Part shown: in pieces, positions 20,491 through 31,464 of the stretch
Layout of the letters: every line of letters begins with the position of its first letter
Numbering within the stretch: the stretch's first letter is position 1
Assembly (NCBI GenBank): GCA_949126835.1
Contig: OX421495.1
Location: forward strand, 5,162,011 to 5,226,010
Source of the DNA: Anisus vortex
Lineage: Eukaryota > Mollusca > Gastropoda > Planorbidae
DNA length: 64,000 bases
Reading direction: 5' to 3'
Translations under genes and position numbers: made by a program
The notes under the pieces: model-generated
The model's database searches: none
Told to the model about the DNA's origin: nothing
What the model saw: the letters and a program-made list of their open reading frames with translations, nothing else

Positions 20491-22152
20491 GGCACTGTCC
20501 ATAAAGTACGTCACGCTATTTTTGACCAGTTTTAACCCCCTCCCCCCTCCCTGTCACAAATCTCGGACCCCCCCCCCCCCCTAAAGTACGTCACACTTTC
20601 GAACAATTTTTTTTAATTAACACCTATTTAAAATTTAATCTAAAACACACTTCACTATTAAACAGTAAGTCTTATTAAAATATAAAATTTTCACTTAAAA
20701 ATTAAAATGACTTTACTAATACTAATAGAATAGTTAATTGTCAACAGTTGTCACAATTATTGATTGAAGCAGTTACTCAATCTATATTGAATTTGAAAAC
20801 AATATTTGCAAAAATTAGACTAGACAATTATTGGCCTATAACACACATGATTTATCAGCTGTTTTTTCATTTAGGCCTACAATAGGTGAGGTCAAGTTTT
20901 AGATAATCTTCGGATTATGCCATCTTTTTTTTTTTTACACAGGATAAGACGTAGATTAGCGAAACTTGACCTCACCCAGTGATTAAATAATAAAAAGGAA
21001 ACACAAAAATTGACTAAAAAAGGCTGGATTGACAAATTATGTGTCAAACTCTTGTGCTATATTGAATATCTTTATTACGGGTCTGTGATTTATGTTTAAT
21101 TTAAAAATATCACTGGACATCATTCATTCATGGTGACTAAGTGTTCATCCACAGCTACGACTGGCATCAATCTTTCACCATCATCATTTCCTGGAAGGAT
21201 AATTGCAGACAGATGAACATCATCCTCATCTAGCCACTCAACATCCTCTGAATGTGCATTTTCTCTTCTGGCAATAACCGCCATGAGTTCTCTTTGCCGT
21301 CTCTAGCAGCGATTCTCAAAGGACGGATGAGTTTTATCTCAGTTGATTGTAAAAAAGGTTTGGGTTGGCACGTTCTCCCGACTCCCGAGCTCTGTGTGTC
21401 CCTGTATGTTTCTTCAATATTGTCTGGCATTGAATGCAAACAGCTCTGCAGACTGGCTAATAGAAGAAGAAGAAGAAGGCAAAGTATAAGTGACACACTT
21501 TGCAAATTCGATCAAGTAAGCTGGTCTGCAAGTAAGTAAAGTACCCGTCGGACCGATTTGATCCATAAGCGTTCACCAGTTTCTGTGGCCACGGCATACT
21601 AGGTGATTGTGTGGCCAGCACTATGCACAGCCGCCTTTACTTTAACCCAACTAATGTCAGGTACCCATCAGAGCTGGGTAGACAACAAATCCTAGCCTGC
21701 ACCAAGATTCGAACCCGGGACCTTCGGCTGGCCAGTCGAACGCGCTGCCGCTCGGCTACCGTGCCCCGTCTGGTCTGCAAAGATGGACAATAAAGATCAT
21801 ATGGTTGTACTTTGAAAACACCTATTGATCTCGGCATAATGTCATCGAATTTGAATGAAGGAAATTTATGAGAATCTGCATGATGTGCATCTGCTCTTTC
21901 TGACGCTTTGAGTCCATCAGTTGTTTAGTTGATTGGGATTGGAGGAGGAAAGAATCTCGAAGGAAAATTATTTTTTAAAGCTATTAAATTCTACTTTTAA
22001 AAAAAAGAAGAAAAAAAGTAATACAATTAAAAATTAATAAATGTGTGATGTCACACATGGCCTGACCCCCTCCCCCCCCCTGTCACAAACTGTCACACTT
22101 TCTTACACCCCCTCCTCCCCCCTGGAGCGTGACGTACTTTATGGACGGCCCC
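20491..22152. mobile_element. TIR element, GTCCATAAAGTACGTCACGCT family, with TTA duplication
   Basis: The left end GGCACTGTCCATAAAGTACG and the inverted right end (GGGGCCGTCCATAAAGTACG read inward) flank 1662 bp. TTA lies on both sides (20488-20490, 22153-22155). Subterminal C-runs and 'tgtcaca' phrases are shared with the copy at 41832. There is no transposase; the interior includes a SINE (21532-21769). It is non-autonomous. Confidence 0.88.
21532..21769 (-). mobile_element. tRNA-derived SINE with 11-bp target duplication
   Basis: On the minus strand it has a tRNA-like head with B box GGTTCGAATC, then the shared body with 'ggtacctgacattagttggg' and 'tggccacacaatcaccta', and a tail of ACTTTACTTAC type. 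CTGGTCTGCAA is repeated at 21521-21531 and 21770-21780. It is inserted inside the TIR element 20491-22152, so it is younger than that element. Confidence 0.9.
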
Positions 22153-22503
22153 TTAGCCATTTGACCAATCGGGTCAAAAGTTAAATTGGAAACGTCCTCC
22201 AAAAGATTATTTTATTTTATCAACAATATTGCTTAAGTTAATTCGTTAATTTAAAAAAAAAACAAAAAAACTTAGACCTATTAGTAACTATTACTATTCA
22301 CCGTAAACTGAGCGCCATTCTAGAATGATCTCCCCTTTTGAAGTTTCATTTACAATGTTGAACTCGAGGCCTTCAAATAATTCCCCTTGCATACAGTATA
22401 CAGTTGTTTATTTATCCTATGGACAAGTATTAACGTGTATGCATGCATAAAAGGTCACATGCAATAACATTTCCGTTCTTATTCGATCATTTTCTTCGAA
22501 ACA

Positions 22504-22640
22504 ATGTCTGTGTGCTACTTTACTGGTTGTACTTAAATTTGTTGGGGATTAAAATTTATTTCATTTCCAAAAGATGTTTACAAAATAAAAAAATGTATTG
22601 TGGAAGTCAGAAGTGAAAAATCACCTTTTTAAAATATCAA
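22504..22640 (+). pseudogene. THAP-domain zinc-finger remnant
   Basis: From the ATG at 22504 the frame reads MSVCYFTGCT, a stop, then ICWGLKFISFPKDVYKIKKC and IVEVRSEK. This is the start of a THAP domain: C-x4-C, the FPKD block replacing the usual HxFPxD, then K...KC/W. THAP domains occur in P-element-like transposases and in THAP-family DNA-binding proteins. The in-frame TAA and the lack of a continuing frame show that it is a relic. No P-type inverted repeats are seen. Confidence 0.6.
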
Positions 22641-22649
22641 ACTTATTGC

Positions 22650-23940
22650 TTAATGCAAAAGATTTGAAAAGAATTTTTGTTATTCGTTTTTATGAATTTA
22701 CGCATTTTGTTTTTCAATAACCAAGAAAACGCAACTCTTGACTCATTTATTTTGTAAACAAATAAACATTTTAGCTCACGCGACTGACACTTGAGTATTA
22801 ATTATCGCCTACTCACTTTTGATGTTAAAAACGGATTCCTCATAACTAATATTGTATCCTTTGTATAATTCTAAAAGACTAGAACTGGCCGTCGAGGTTG
22901 AAATCAATTGTCAAACACCAGTAAAAGCATGCTTTTTTTGTTTATTAGTTTAACAATAGAACAGGAAGTTCACGAACATTACAGTTCAAAAGGTCACACC
23001 TAATTAAGCTCCATAACTGTAATGGGTTTGACCTTCTGATGGAAAAGGGGGGGGGGTCACTTCGGTGTTGCTAGCTTATGACGTAATGTCTATCAATTCA
23101 TTTTTTTCATTAATGGTAGATGTTTGCTTTATTAGATTAATTTTAAGTAATAGAAACAAATGTTTTAATTATTTCATGGATTCACATAGCTATTGAGAAC
23201 ATCCTTTAATGAGCGACTTTATACAATCAATTAAACAATAAAAAAAGAACAAAAACAAAAATACCGAAAGAAAATTTCTCACTTCAGTTTTTATTGCAAT
23301 TTTTTTCTCTCTCTTACTCTTAACAAAACACACTGTAATTGTAGTCATTCGTTTCTCCGTCATTTTGACGAGAATAACCACTAGTATATATATATGACTG
23401 TCAATAAAATGAAAATGAGATAACTGCTCAGCAAAACAAGTATTTTTTTTACTGAAAACATCTAGTATTTAGCATATGATAATTGAATTAATTGGTGATT
23501 ATTAAAAGAGGGTTTTAATCAAGTTTTAGTTAGAACATCAAAATATATACACAACAATTACATGTGGGTGCTTTACACTTATACAGTACAGGGTTCAAAC
23601 CCTAAAATCATTTTTTTTAAAGTTCATAATCTTTTTTCAAATTTTACATAAAATCCACAAACTACCGTAACTTAATACTTATACCAGTAATTGTGAAATA
23701 TCTTAATGTCCGGTAAAAGGTAGTGCATATATCAGTAGTCCGAATTTGAAAAAAAAATGATTGGATATTTTTTAATTATCATAGATTTATAGAATAATTT
23801 TAGAAACAAAACATTATTGGTATTAATTTAATATTACATACAAACTAAGCAAAAAAAATCCTTTTTTCACACATTCACATAATAAAAAATGTTTTAGTGA
23901 TAACAAAATGTAATTTAAAATAAAGTTTATTGAAATCATC
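22650..23940. other. AT-rich intergenic, nothing identified
   Basis: No supported gene. A tRNA B-box-like GGGTTCAAACCC occurs near 23591-23602 without a matching A box, so no tRNA is called. Confidence 0.4.
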
Positions 23941-23997
23941 AAGTATAAACAACTTGGTTTCATTTTAAATATGAAAGTCGAGAAAATGCTTTATGGT

Positions 23998-24346
23998 ATG
24001 AGTGCTCAAACTCCATGCGGCCCTGCAAATATTATGCGGCTCTCAGGGGCATTTAGAAATACAAACAAAATTTATTTCTTGTTTTGTTGAATTCTACACA
24101 ATGTCATGTACCGCTATGATTGTTTTAACAATTGTTTAAATTTCAAGATTATTGTGAAAAATTACAAGTACCGGTAGAAATTAATAATTAAATCAACACT
24201 TTAGTCGGTTTCGGTCTACATTAAAGCCATTGATAAATAGATCTAATAAAATTTGTTGATTATTAAGTGGACATAATATTTATGCGGCCCAACAATAATT
24301 AATTTGTCAATGTGGCCCCATGCACAAAAAGTTTGCCCACCCTAAC
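23998..24346. mobile_element. hAT-like MITE inside the zinc-finger remnants
   Basis: The left end is near GAGTGCTCAAACTCC and the right end near GTTTGCCCACCCTAA. These ends and the internal 'atgcggccc' phrases are typical of hAT MITEs. It separates zinc-finger text at 23945-23997 from that at 24347-24450. I could not settle the 8-bp duplication, so the borders are approximate. Confidence 0.6.
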
Positions 24347-24449
24347 TTGGCATTTGTATGTTTTTTCACAAGCATAGCAACAGCCTGGTGAGTCTTTAAA
24401 CTTTAAGTTTGATTCAGTTTGAAAGAATGCTTTATGCGATTGACCTTTT

Positions 24450-25395
24450 TTCAAACAAGGTAATAAATATGACCCTGGGAATTACGGACCTGTTTCCCTT
24501 ACAATTACAAGTCAAGCATAACATGCAAGGTACTTGAGCATATTTAGTGGCCCTAAATCATCACCAATAATAGATATAAACTCAGGAGTTCCACAAGAAA
24601 CTGTTCTAGGACCCATATTATTTATTATTTATATTAATGACTTAACCAACCGCATCAACACAGGAACAAAAATAATATTATTTGTAGATGATTGTTAAGT
24701 ATAATTTATAGAACAATAAAAACAGAAATAGTTAGTGAACTCTTACAAAAAGACCTAGATGAATTACACAAATAGATATCTAACTGGAGTATTTCTTTTC
24801 ACACAGAAACGTGCCAACTGTTACTGAGTAGTATACAAAAAAATGACACAAATAATTACAAAATACTTCATTCATGGTAAAGACCTAACCCAAACTAAAA
24901 ATGCTAAATTCTTAGGAATTATAATAAATGATAAATTATCTTGGAATCCCCACATTGATTAAGTAATTAACTAATCTAGCAAAAATATAGGCTTCATAAA
25001 AAGGAACTTGTACAAATGTAATAAGAACATAAAACTAAAATTTTATCTCACATTAGTTACACCTATACTAGAATATGCATCATCTGAATGGCACAAATCA
25101 ACTAAAGAAAATCTTAAAAAATTATAACAAATTCAAAAAAGAGCTGCAAGGTTCATTACTAGCCAATATTCACAACTGACAAGAGAAACACAGACACCAA
25201 TTGTCAAATCACTAAACCTAGAAACACTAGAGGACAGAAGGGCTAAGAATAAAGTAGTAATAATACATAAGGCATTAAACTCTAATTTTAGAAATACAAC
25301 ACAAAAATGAATAACAATCTGTTAAAATACTCAGCTAAAGACAAAACCACTTTCCATATCACTTATGTGAGAAAAAACTCATAAATTCTCTTTTT
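24450..25395 (+). mobile_element. Jockey-like LINE fragment, decayed
   Basis: The plus-strand translation, with stops, reads NKYDPGNYGPVSLT, then (after an apparent deletion) SGVPQETVLGPILFIIYIND, FVDDC in place of FADDC, AKFLGIIINDKLSWNPHI, TPILEYASSEWH and IQKRAARFITSQYSQLT. This is the order of RT motifs 4-7 and the thumb in Jockey-like LINEs. It interrupts the zinc-finger array on the opposite strand. Confidence 0.8.
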
Positions 25396-25399
25396 CCTG

Positions 25400-25690
25400 A
25401 AAGGCATTGCGACATAGAATTGGTTGCATTATTTTGAAAAGGACCTACTTGACATTTTTATGGCATTTGTATGTTTTCTCACTAGCATGAACAACTTGTT
25501 GTATCTTTAAATGTGAAAGTTGTGAATATGCTCTAGAACATGGATGTTTTTGGCATTTTTAAATTTATATGGTTTTTCACCAGTATAAACAGATTGGTGA
25601 GTCTTTAAATATGATCTTGGATTCAGTAAAAACAGATCATGTGAAACTCAATTAATAGGCTTAATAGATGACTTGTTTATTTGATTAGAT
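25400..25690 (-). pseudogene. Degenerate zinc-finger remnants between two LINEs
   Basis: Minus-strand finger repeats are recognisable ('cacttggtg'-type HQ..H blocks and 'cctacttgacatttttatgg' for linker plus first cysteine). The units have lost their spacing and have stops. This is the diverged 3' continuation of the array above 26620, split off by LINE insertions. Confidence 0.7.
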
Positions 25691-25714
25691 AATAACAACC
25701 AAAGCATTCAATAA

Positions 25715-26605
25715 AGTTCATCATTCTAAACTACTAAAAAAAAAGTTAATATTTTGGCATCTCTGGATTCAAGACTTTCTTATAGGCAGAGAACAAACAG
25801 TGATAATTTATGTCTCTAAATCATCACCAATAACTGTAAACTCAGGAGTTTCACAAGGAACTGTTCTAGGACCACTACAAGACTATTTCAAATTTATATT
25901 AATGATCTACCAAATTGCATCAACACAGGAACAAAAGTAACATTATTTGCTGATGATTGTATTTATAGAATAATAATAAAAAAGACAGGAAAAGATAGTA
26001 AACTTTTACAAAAAGACCTAGATGAACTACAAAAATGGGAATCTAACTGGAGTATGTCTTTTCACCCAGAAAAATGCCAACTGATAAGGGTATCCAAGAA
26101 AAGGAAACAAATAATACAAACTACCGGTACTTCATTCATGGTAAAGAACTAACATAAACAAATTCAAAAAGGTGCAGCAAGGTTCATAGTTCATTGATAT
26201 TCCCAACTAACAAGAGTAACACCATTAGTCAAATCACTAAAGGGTAAAACCTAGAAACACTAGAGGACTGAAGGGCAAAGAGTAAAGTAGTAATAATACA
26301 TACGGCATTAAACTCTAATTTAGAAATAAAATCTAATAACAACCTGTTGCAATGCTCAGATAAACATAAAGGTAAAAACAATTTACTTATCCCATATGCT
26401 AGAACAAACGCATATAAGTACTCTTTCTTCCCGAGTGGCATTCAGGCATGGAGTGGGTTACCTGAACAAACCAGGAAAACCAGTAACATAACCTTGTTTA
26501 AAACATTAATAAAAATGCAAGACTAAACTTGGACCACAGATGAGTGTAGCAAGCAATAATCTTCTTTATAAAAGGAGCGTCTGTAATGTATAAGATAAAG
26601 TAGAG
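25715..26605 (+). mobile_element. Jockey-like LINE 3' portion, decayed
   Basis: It contains SGVSQGTVLGPL, LFADDC split by frameshift, a FHPEKCQ-like block, and near the 3' end text encoding AYKYSFFPSGIQAWSGLPEQ, followed by a 3' terminus 'ataaaaggagcgtctgtaat' and 'gtataagataaa'. The terminus is shared with fragments at 7978, 12080, 17680 and 40826. It lacks the 5' region and is frame-broken. Confidence 0.8.
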
Positions 26606-26619
26606 AAAATACTTTATGG

Positions 26620-29600
26620 CATTCACACTTGGGATTTATATGTTTTTTTTTACACCAGCATGAACAATTTGGTGTCTTTTTAAATTAGAAATTTCAGAAA
26701 AGCCTTTATGGCATTGATCTACTTTGCCTTTGTATTGTTAATCACCAGTGTGAACAACTTGTTGTCTCTTTAAATGTGAAGGTCGAGAAAATGCTTTACA
26801 GCATAGACCTACTTGGCATTTGTATGGTTTGTTACCAGTGTGAACAACTTGGTGTATTTTTAAATTTGAAAGTTGTGAAAATGCTTTATGACATTGACCT
26901 ACTTGGCATTTATATGGTTTTTCTCCAGTATGAACAGTTTGGTGTCTTTTTAAATTTGAAAGTAGAGAAAATGCTTTATGGCATAGACCTACTTGGCATT
27001 TATATGGTTTTTCTCCGGTATGAACAGCTTGATGTATTTTTAAATTTGAAAGTAGAGAAAATGCTTTATGACATTGACCTACTTGGCATTTGTATGGTTT
27101 ATTACCAGTATGAACAACTTGGTGTCTTTTAAAGTCTGAAAGTTGAGAAAATGCTTTATGACATTGGCCTACTTGGCATTTATATGGTTTTTCTCCACTA
27201 TGAACAGCTTGGTGTGTTTTTAAATTTGAAAGTAGAGAAAATGCTTTATGGCATATACCTACTTGGCATTTATATGGTTTATCACCAGTATGAACAACTT
27301 GGTGTCTTTTTAAGTCTGAAAGTCGAGAAAATGCTTTATGACATTGCCCTACTTGGCATTTATATGGTTTATCACCAGTATGAACAACTTGGTGTCTTTT
27401 TAAGTCTGAAAGTTGAGAAAATGCTTTATGACCTTAACCTACTTGGCATATGTATGGTTTATCACCAGTATGAACAACTTGGTGTCTTTTTAAACTAGAC
27501 ACTTCAGAAAAGGCTTTATGGCACTGACCTACTTGGCATTTGTATGCTTTATCACCAGTATGAACAGCTTGGTGTGTTTTTAAGCTTGATAGTTGAGAAA
27601 ATGCTTTATGACATTGACCTACTTGGCATTTATATGGTTTTTCTCCAGTATGAACAGCTTGGTGTGTTTTTAAATTTGAAAGTAGAGAAAATGCTTTATG
27701 GCATAGACCTACTTGGCATTTATATGGTTTTTCTCCAGTATGAACAGCTTGGTGTGTTTTTAAATTTGAAAGTCGAGAAAATGCTTTATGGCATAGACCT
27801 ACTTGACATTTATATGGTTTTTCTCCAGTATGAACAGCTTGGTGTATTTTTAAATTTGAAAGTAGAGAAAATGCTTTATGGCATAGACCTACATGGCATT
27901 TATATGGTTTATCACCAGTATGAACAACTTGGTGTCTTTTTAAGTCTGAATGTCGAGAAAATGCTTTATGACATTGACCTACTTGGCATTTATATGGTTT
28001 TTCTCCAGTATGAACAGCTTGGTGCATTTTTAAATTTGAAAGTAGAGAAAATGCTTTATGGCATAGACCTACTGGGCATTTATATGGTTTATCACCAGTA
28101 TGAACAACTTGGTGTCTTTTTAAGTCTGAAAGTCGAGAAAATGCTTTATGACATTGCCCTACTTGGCATTTATATGGTTTATCACCAGTATGAACAACTT
28201 GGTGTCTTTTTAAGTCTGAAAGTTGAGAAAATGCTTTATGACCTTGACCTACTTGGCATATGTATGGTTTATCACCAGTATGAACAACTTGGTGTCTTTT
28301 TAAACTAGACACTTCAGAAAAGGCTTTATGGCACTGACCTACTTGGCATTTGTATGCTTTATCACCAGTATGAACAGCTTGGTGTGTTTTTAAGCTTGAA
28401 AGTTGAGAAAATGCTTTATGACATTGACCTACTTGGCATTTATATGGCTTTATCACCAGTATGAACAGCTTGGTGTGTTTTTAAGCTTGAAAGTTGAGAA
28501 AATGCTTTATGACATTGACCTACTTGGCATTTATATGGTTTTTCTCCAGTATGAACAGCTTGGTGTGTTTTTAAATTTGAAAGTAGAGAAAATGCTTTAT
28601 GGCATAGACCTACTTGGCATTTATATGGTTTTTCTCCAGTATGAACAGCTTGGTGTGTTTTTAAATTTGAAAGTCGAGAAAATGCTTTATGGCATAGACC
28701 TACATGGCATTTATATGGTTTTTCTCCAGTATGAACAGCTTGGTGTACTTTTAAATTTGAAAGTAGAGAAAATGCTTTATGGCATAGACCTACATGGCAT
28801 TTATATGGTTTATCACCAGTATGAACAACTTGGTGTCTTTTTAAGTCTGAATGTCGAGAAAATGCTTTATGACATTGACCTACTTGGCATTTATATGGTT
28901 TTTCTCCAGTATGAACAGCTTGGTGCATTTTTAAATTTGAAAGTAGAGAAAATGCTTTATGGCATAGACCTACTGGGCATTTATATGGTTTATCACCAGT
29001 ATGAACAACTTGGTGTCTTTTTAAGTCTGAAAGTCGAGAAAATGCTTTATGACATTGCCCTACTTGGCATTTATATGGTTTATCACCAGTATGAACAACT
29101 TGGTGTCTTTTTAAGTCTGAAAGTTGAGAAAATGCTTTATGACCTTGACCTACTTGGCATATGTATGGTTTATCACCAGTATGAACAACTTGGTGTCTTT
29201 TTAAACTAGACACTTCAGAAAAGGCTTTATGGCACTGACCTACTTGGCATTTGTATGCTTTATCACCAGTATAAACAGCTTGGTGTGTTTTTAAATTTGA
29301 AAGTAGAGAAAATGCTTTATGGCATAGACCTACTTGGCATTTATATGGTTTTTCTCCAGTATGAACAGCTTGGTGTGTTTTTAAGCTTGAAAGTTGAGAA
29401 AATGCTTTATGACATTGACCTACTTGGCATTTATATGGTTTTTCTCCAGTATGAACAGCTTGGTGTGTTTTTAAATTTGAAAGTAGAGAAAATGCTTTAT
29501 GGCATAGACCTACTTGGCATTTATATGGTTTTTCTCCAGTATGAACAGCTTGGTGTGTTTTTAAATTTGAAAGTCGAGAAAATGCTTTATGGCATAGACC

Positions 29601-29818
29601 TACTTGGCATTTATATGGTTTTTCTCCAGTATGAACAGCTTGGTGTATTTTTAAATTTGAAAGTAGAGAAAATGCTTTATGGCATAGACCTACATGGCAT
29701 TTATATGGTTTATCACCAGTATGAACAACTTGGTGTCTTTTTAAGTCTGAATGTCGAGAAAATGCTTTATGACATTGACCTACTTGGCATTTATATGGTT
29801 TTTCTCCAGTATGAACAG
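26620..29818 (-). repeat. 90-bp zinc-finger tandem array with 9-10-finger higher-order units
   Basis: About 35 consecutive 90-bp units. A marker unit carrying 'taaactagacacttcagaaa' recurs at 27491, 28301 and 29202. The first spacing is 810 bp, exactly nine units. The second is 901 bp, ten units plus one base. The extra base is the frameshift near 28448. The order of finger variants is conserved between blocks, showing recent block duplication. Confidence 0.95.
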
Positions 29819-30330
29819 TGTTGAGAGAAGAATGCTGAAAGATAGGGAAAGTTAAAATTGAGGTCGTGAGTGGAAATATTTTGTTCAACAGCCTACCACG
29901 GTTTGTTGTTATAACCTAGATACATTCCCTGCTGGCTTAAAATTACCTTTGTCTTTTTACACGGGGTGACACTTTTTAATTAGAGAACGGATCAGTTCGA
30001 GAGAGGGATGGTCCGGAGTGTTGAGCGGACAGGGTGTAGAGTTGAACAGCGTATGTTAGATAGAGTATAGATTTGGCTATCGAGGTGTCCACTTGTGTTA
30101 GAGTTAGGTAGAAACTAGTCACAGATATAGATGTATAGAGAGTTGATAGTAGTGTAGATGTTGAGCGATACAGTAAGCTATCATGTTGTAGAGTGCAGTC
30201 AGCAATGTAACTTTTATTTCAGTATGTTAGATATTAAATTTGATATGTTTTACACAAGTTTTGGAGTTCGATTCATTTGTGTGTGAAAGTGGCACGAAAT
30301 TAGAAACTAGAGAAATATGAACACGTAACA
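29819..30330 (+). repeat. 5' LTR
   Basis: 512 bp, TGTTGAGAG to CACGTAACA. It differs from the 3' LTR at a single base (ttagatatt here, ttatatatt there). Its minus strand reads open for a few codons into the neighbouring zinc fingers, producing a spurious fused frame. Confidence 0.96.
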
Positions 30331-30331
30331 T

Positions 30332-30352
30332 TTGGCGACCCCTGACGTAAGC
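30332..30352 (+). other. Candidate primer-binding site
   Basis: TTGGCGACCCCTGACGTAAG begins one base after the 5' LTR. TGG at the start is complementary to the CCA end of a tRNA, as in other LTR elements. I could not assign the tRNA species. Confidence 0.6.
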
Positions 30353-31464
30353 TGACTCTATTTCACTACTATTATACTTTTTTGATTGTTACACTACTCT
30401 ACCAGTGTGGATGCTGTGCTGATTTAATAGCAACTGAACTGTGACGTTGTTTTGATGAATAATGCTATAGAGGTTTACCTTGCATATTGATTATGTGGAT
30501 ACGATTATTATGAACTGTGACGCTGTTTTGTTGAATGCTGTCTTGTTGTAAGCTTATCTTAAGTAATTGCTGATTTAAGAAGTTACTGGATTGTAACGCT
30601 GTTTTAAGCATGCTGGCTGTTATTTGAATATTGTGTAGACGCTGCGCTGCTGTTGATAAATGATTATTGGAACTGTGAAGCGGACTTATCGCGGTGTTAT
30701 TGGTTGAGCTGCTATGCTCTGTGTACGCTTTTTATGTCATGCTGTTGATTAATGCCTGAAGGAACTGTAATGACTTTGTGCCGTGACGCATTTATTAACC
30801 TGTGACGCCATCGAGTGAGCTGGGAAGCCATCGAAAGTGCCGTCGTTGTGGCTGTTGAATTACTGTTGTGAGTTGTAACTGTATCTACTGAGATCCTGTA
30901 TCGATGTGTTTTCTGCCGATTATATTGTTATGACTTTTCCAAGTCAACGTTGTAGCCTGATGTATCAAGTTTGAAGTACCCGACGCAATTCCAGGTTCAA
31001 GATATTGACTCAGTGTTTTCTTTTATTTGTTCTCTGCTTTACTGATTATTTCTTGTTGTGGTGTGGAAGTCGATACATCAGCCTAGTTACAGTTGGACAC
31101 AAAGATAAGTTTAATTTTAATTAATAATAATTTCTTAATTGTTGCCCATTTTAATTAATTACAATTTTTTTTTACATATATATAGGTTTTGTTCGTTGCT
31201 ACTTGTCAGAATTTCTGTATGTTTTTTTTTACACATTACTGTGGATGTTAAAATAGGGTCTGCCTGTAGCAACCAAAACAAATCTTCGTATAGTCTGTTC
31301 TGTTGTTTTTTTTGTTTTATAAGCTGTCATAAACTGCATGTTTACTTGATGCTTTGTCGTTACATGTGAGTTATCTTTTGTTACTTCCCATCTATAACAT
31401 ATTATATAGGCCTATCATTAGTATTGTATTACATTTGCATTTGGTCTATTTAAACCATTTAATT

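Noticed and set aside
26776..29824. Long plus-strand open frames of 30-residue repeats ([15 protein letters not shown]...)
   Set aside because: They are the exact antisense of the 90-bp zinc-finger units. The openness follows from codon use on the real strand, and the zinc-finger reading has all Cys/His ligands.
28440..29888. Zinc-finger frame seeming to start inside the LTR
   Set aside because: The start is a non-ATG codon in the 5' LTR and the fusion is created by the LTR insertion; it is not a gene start.
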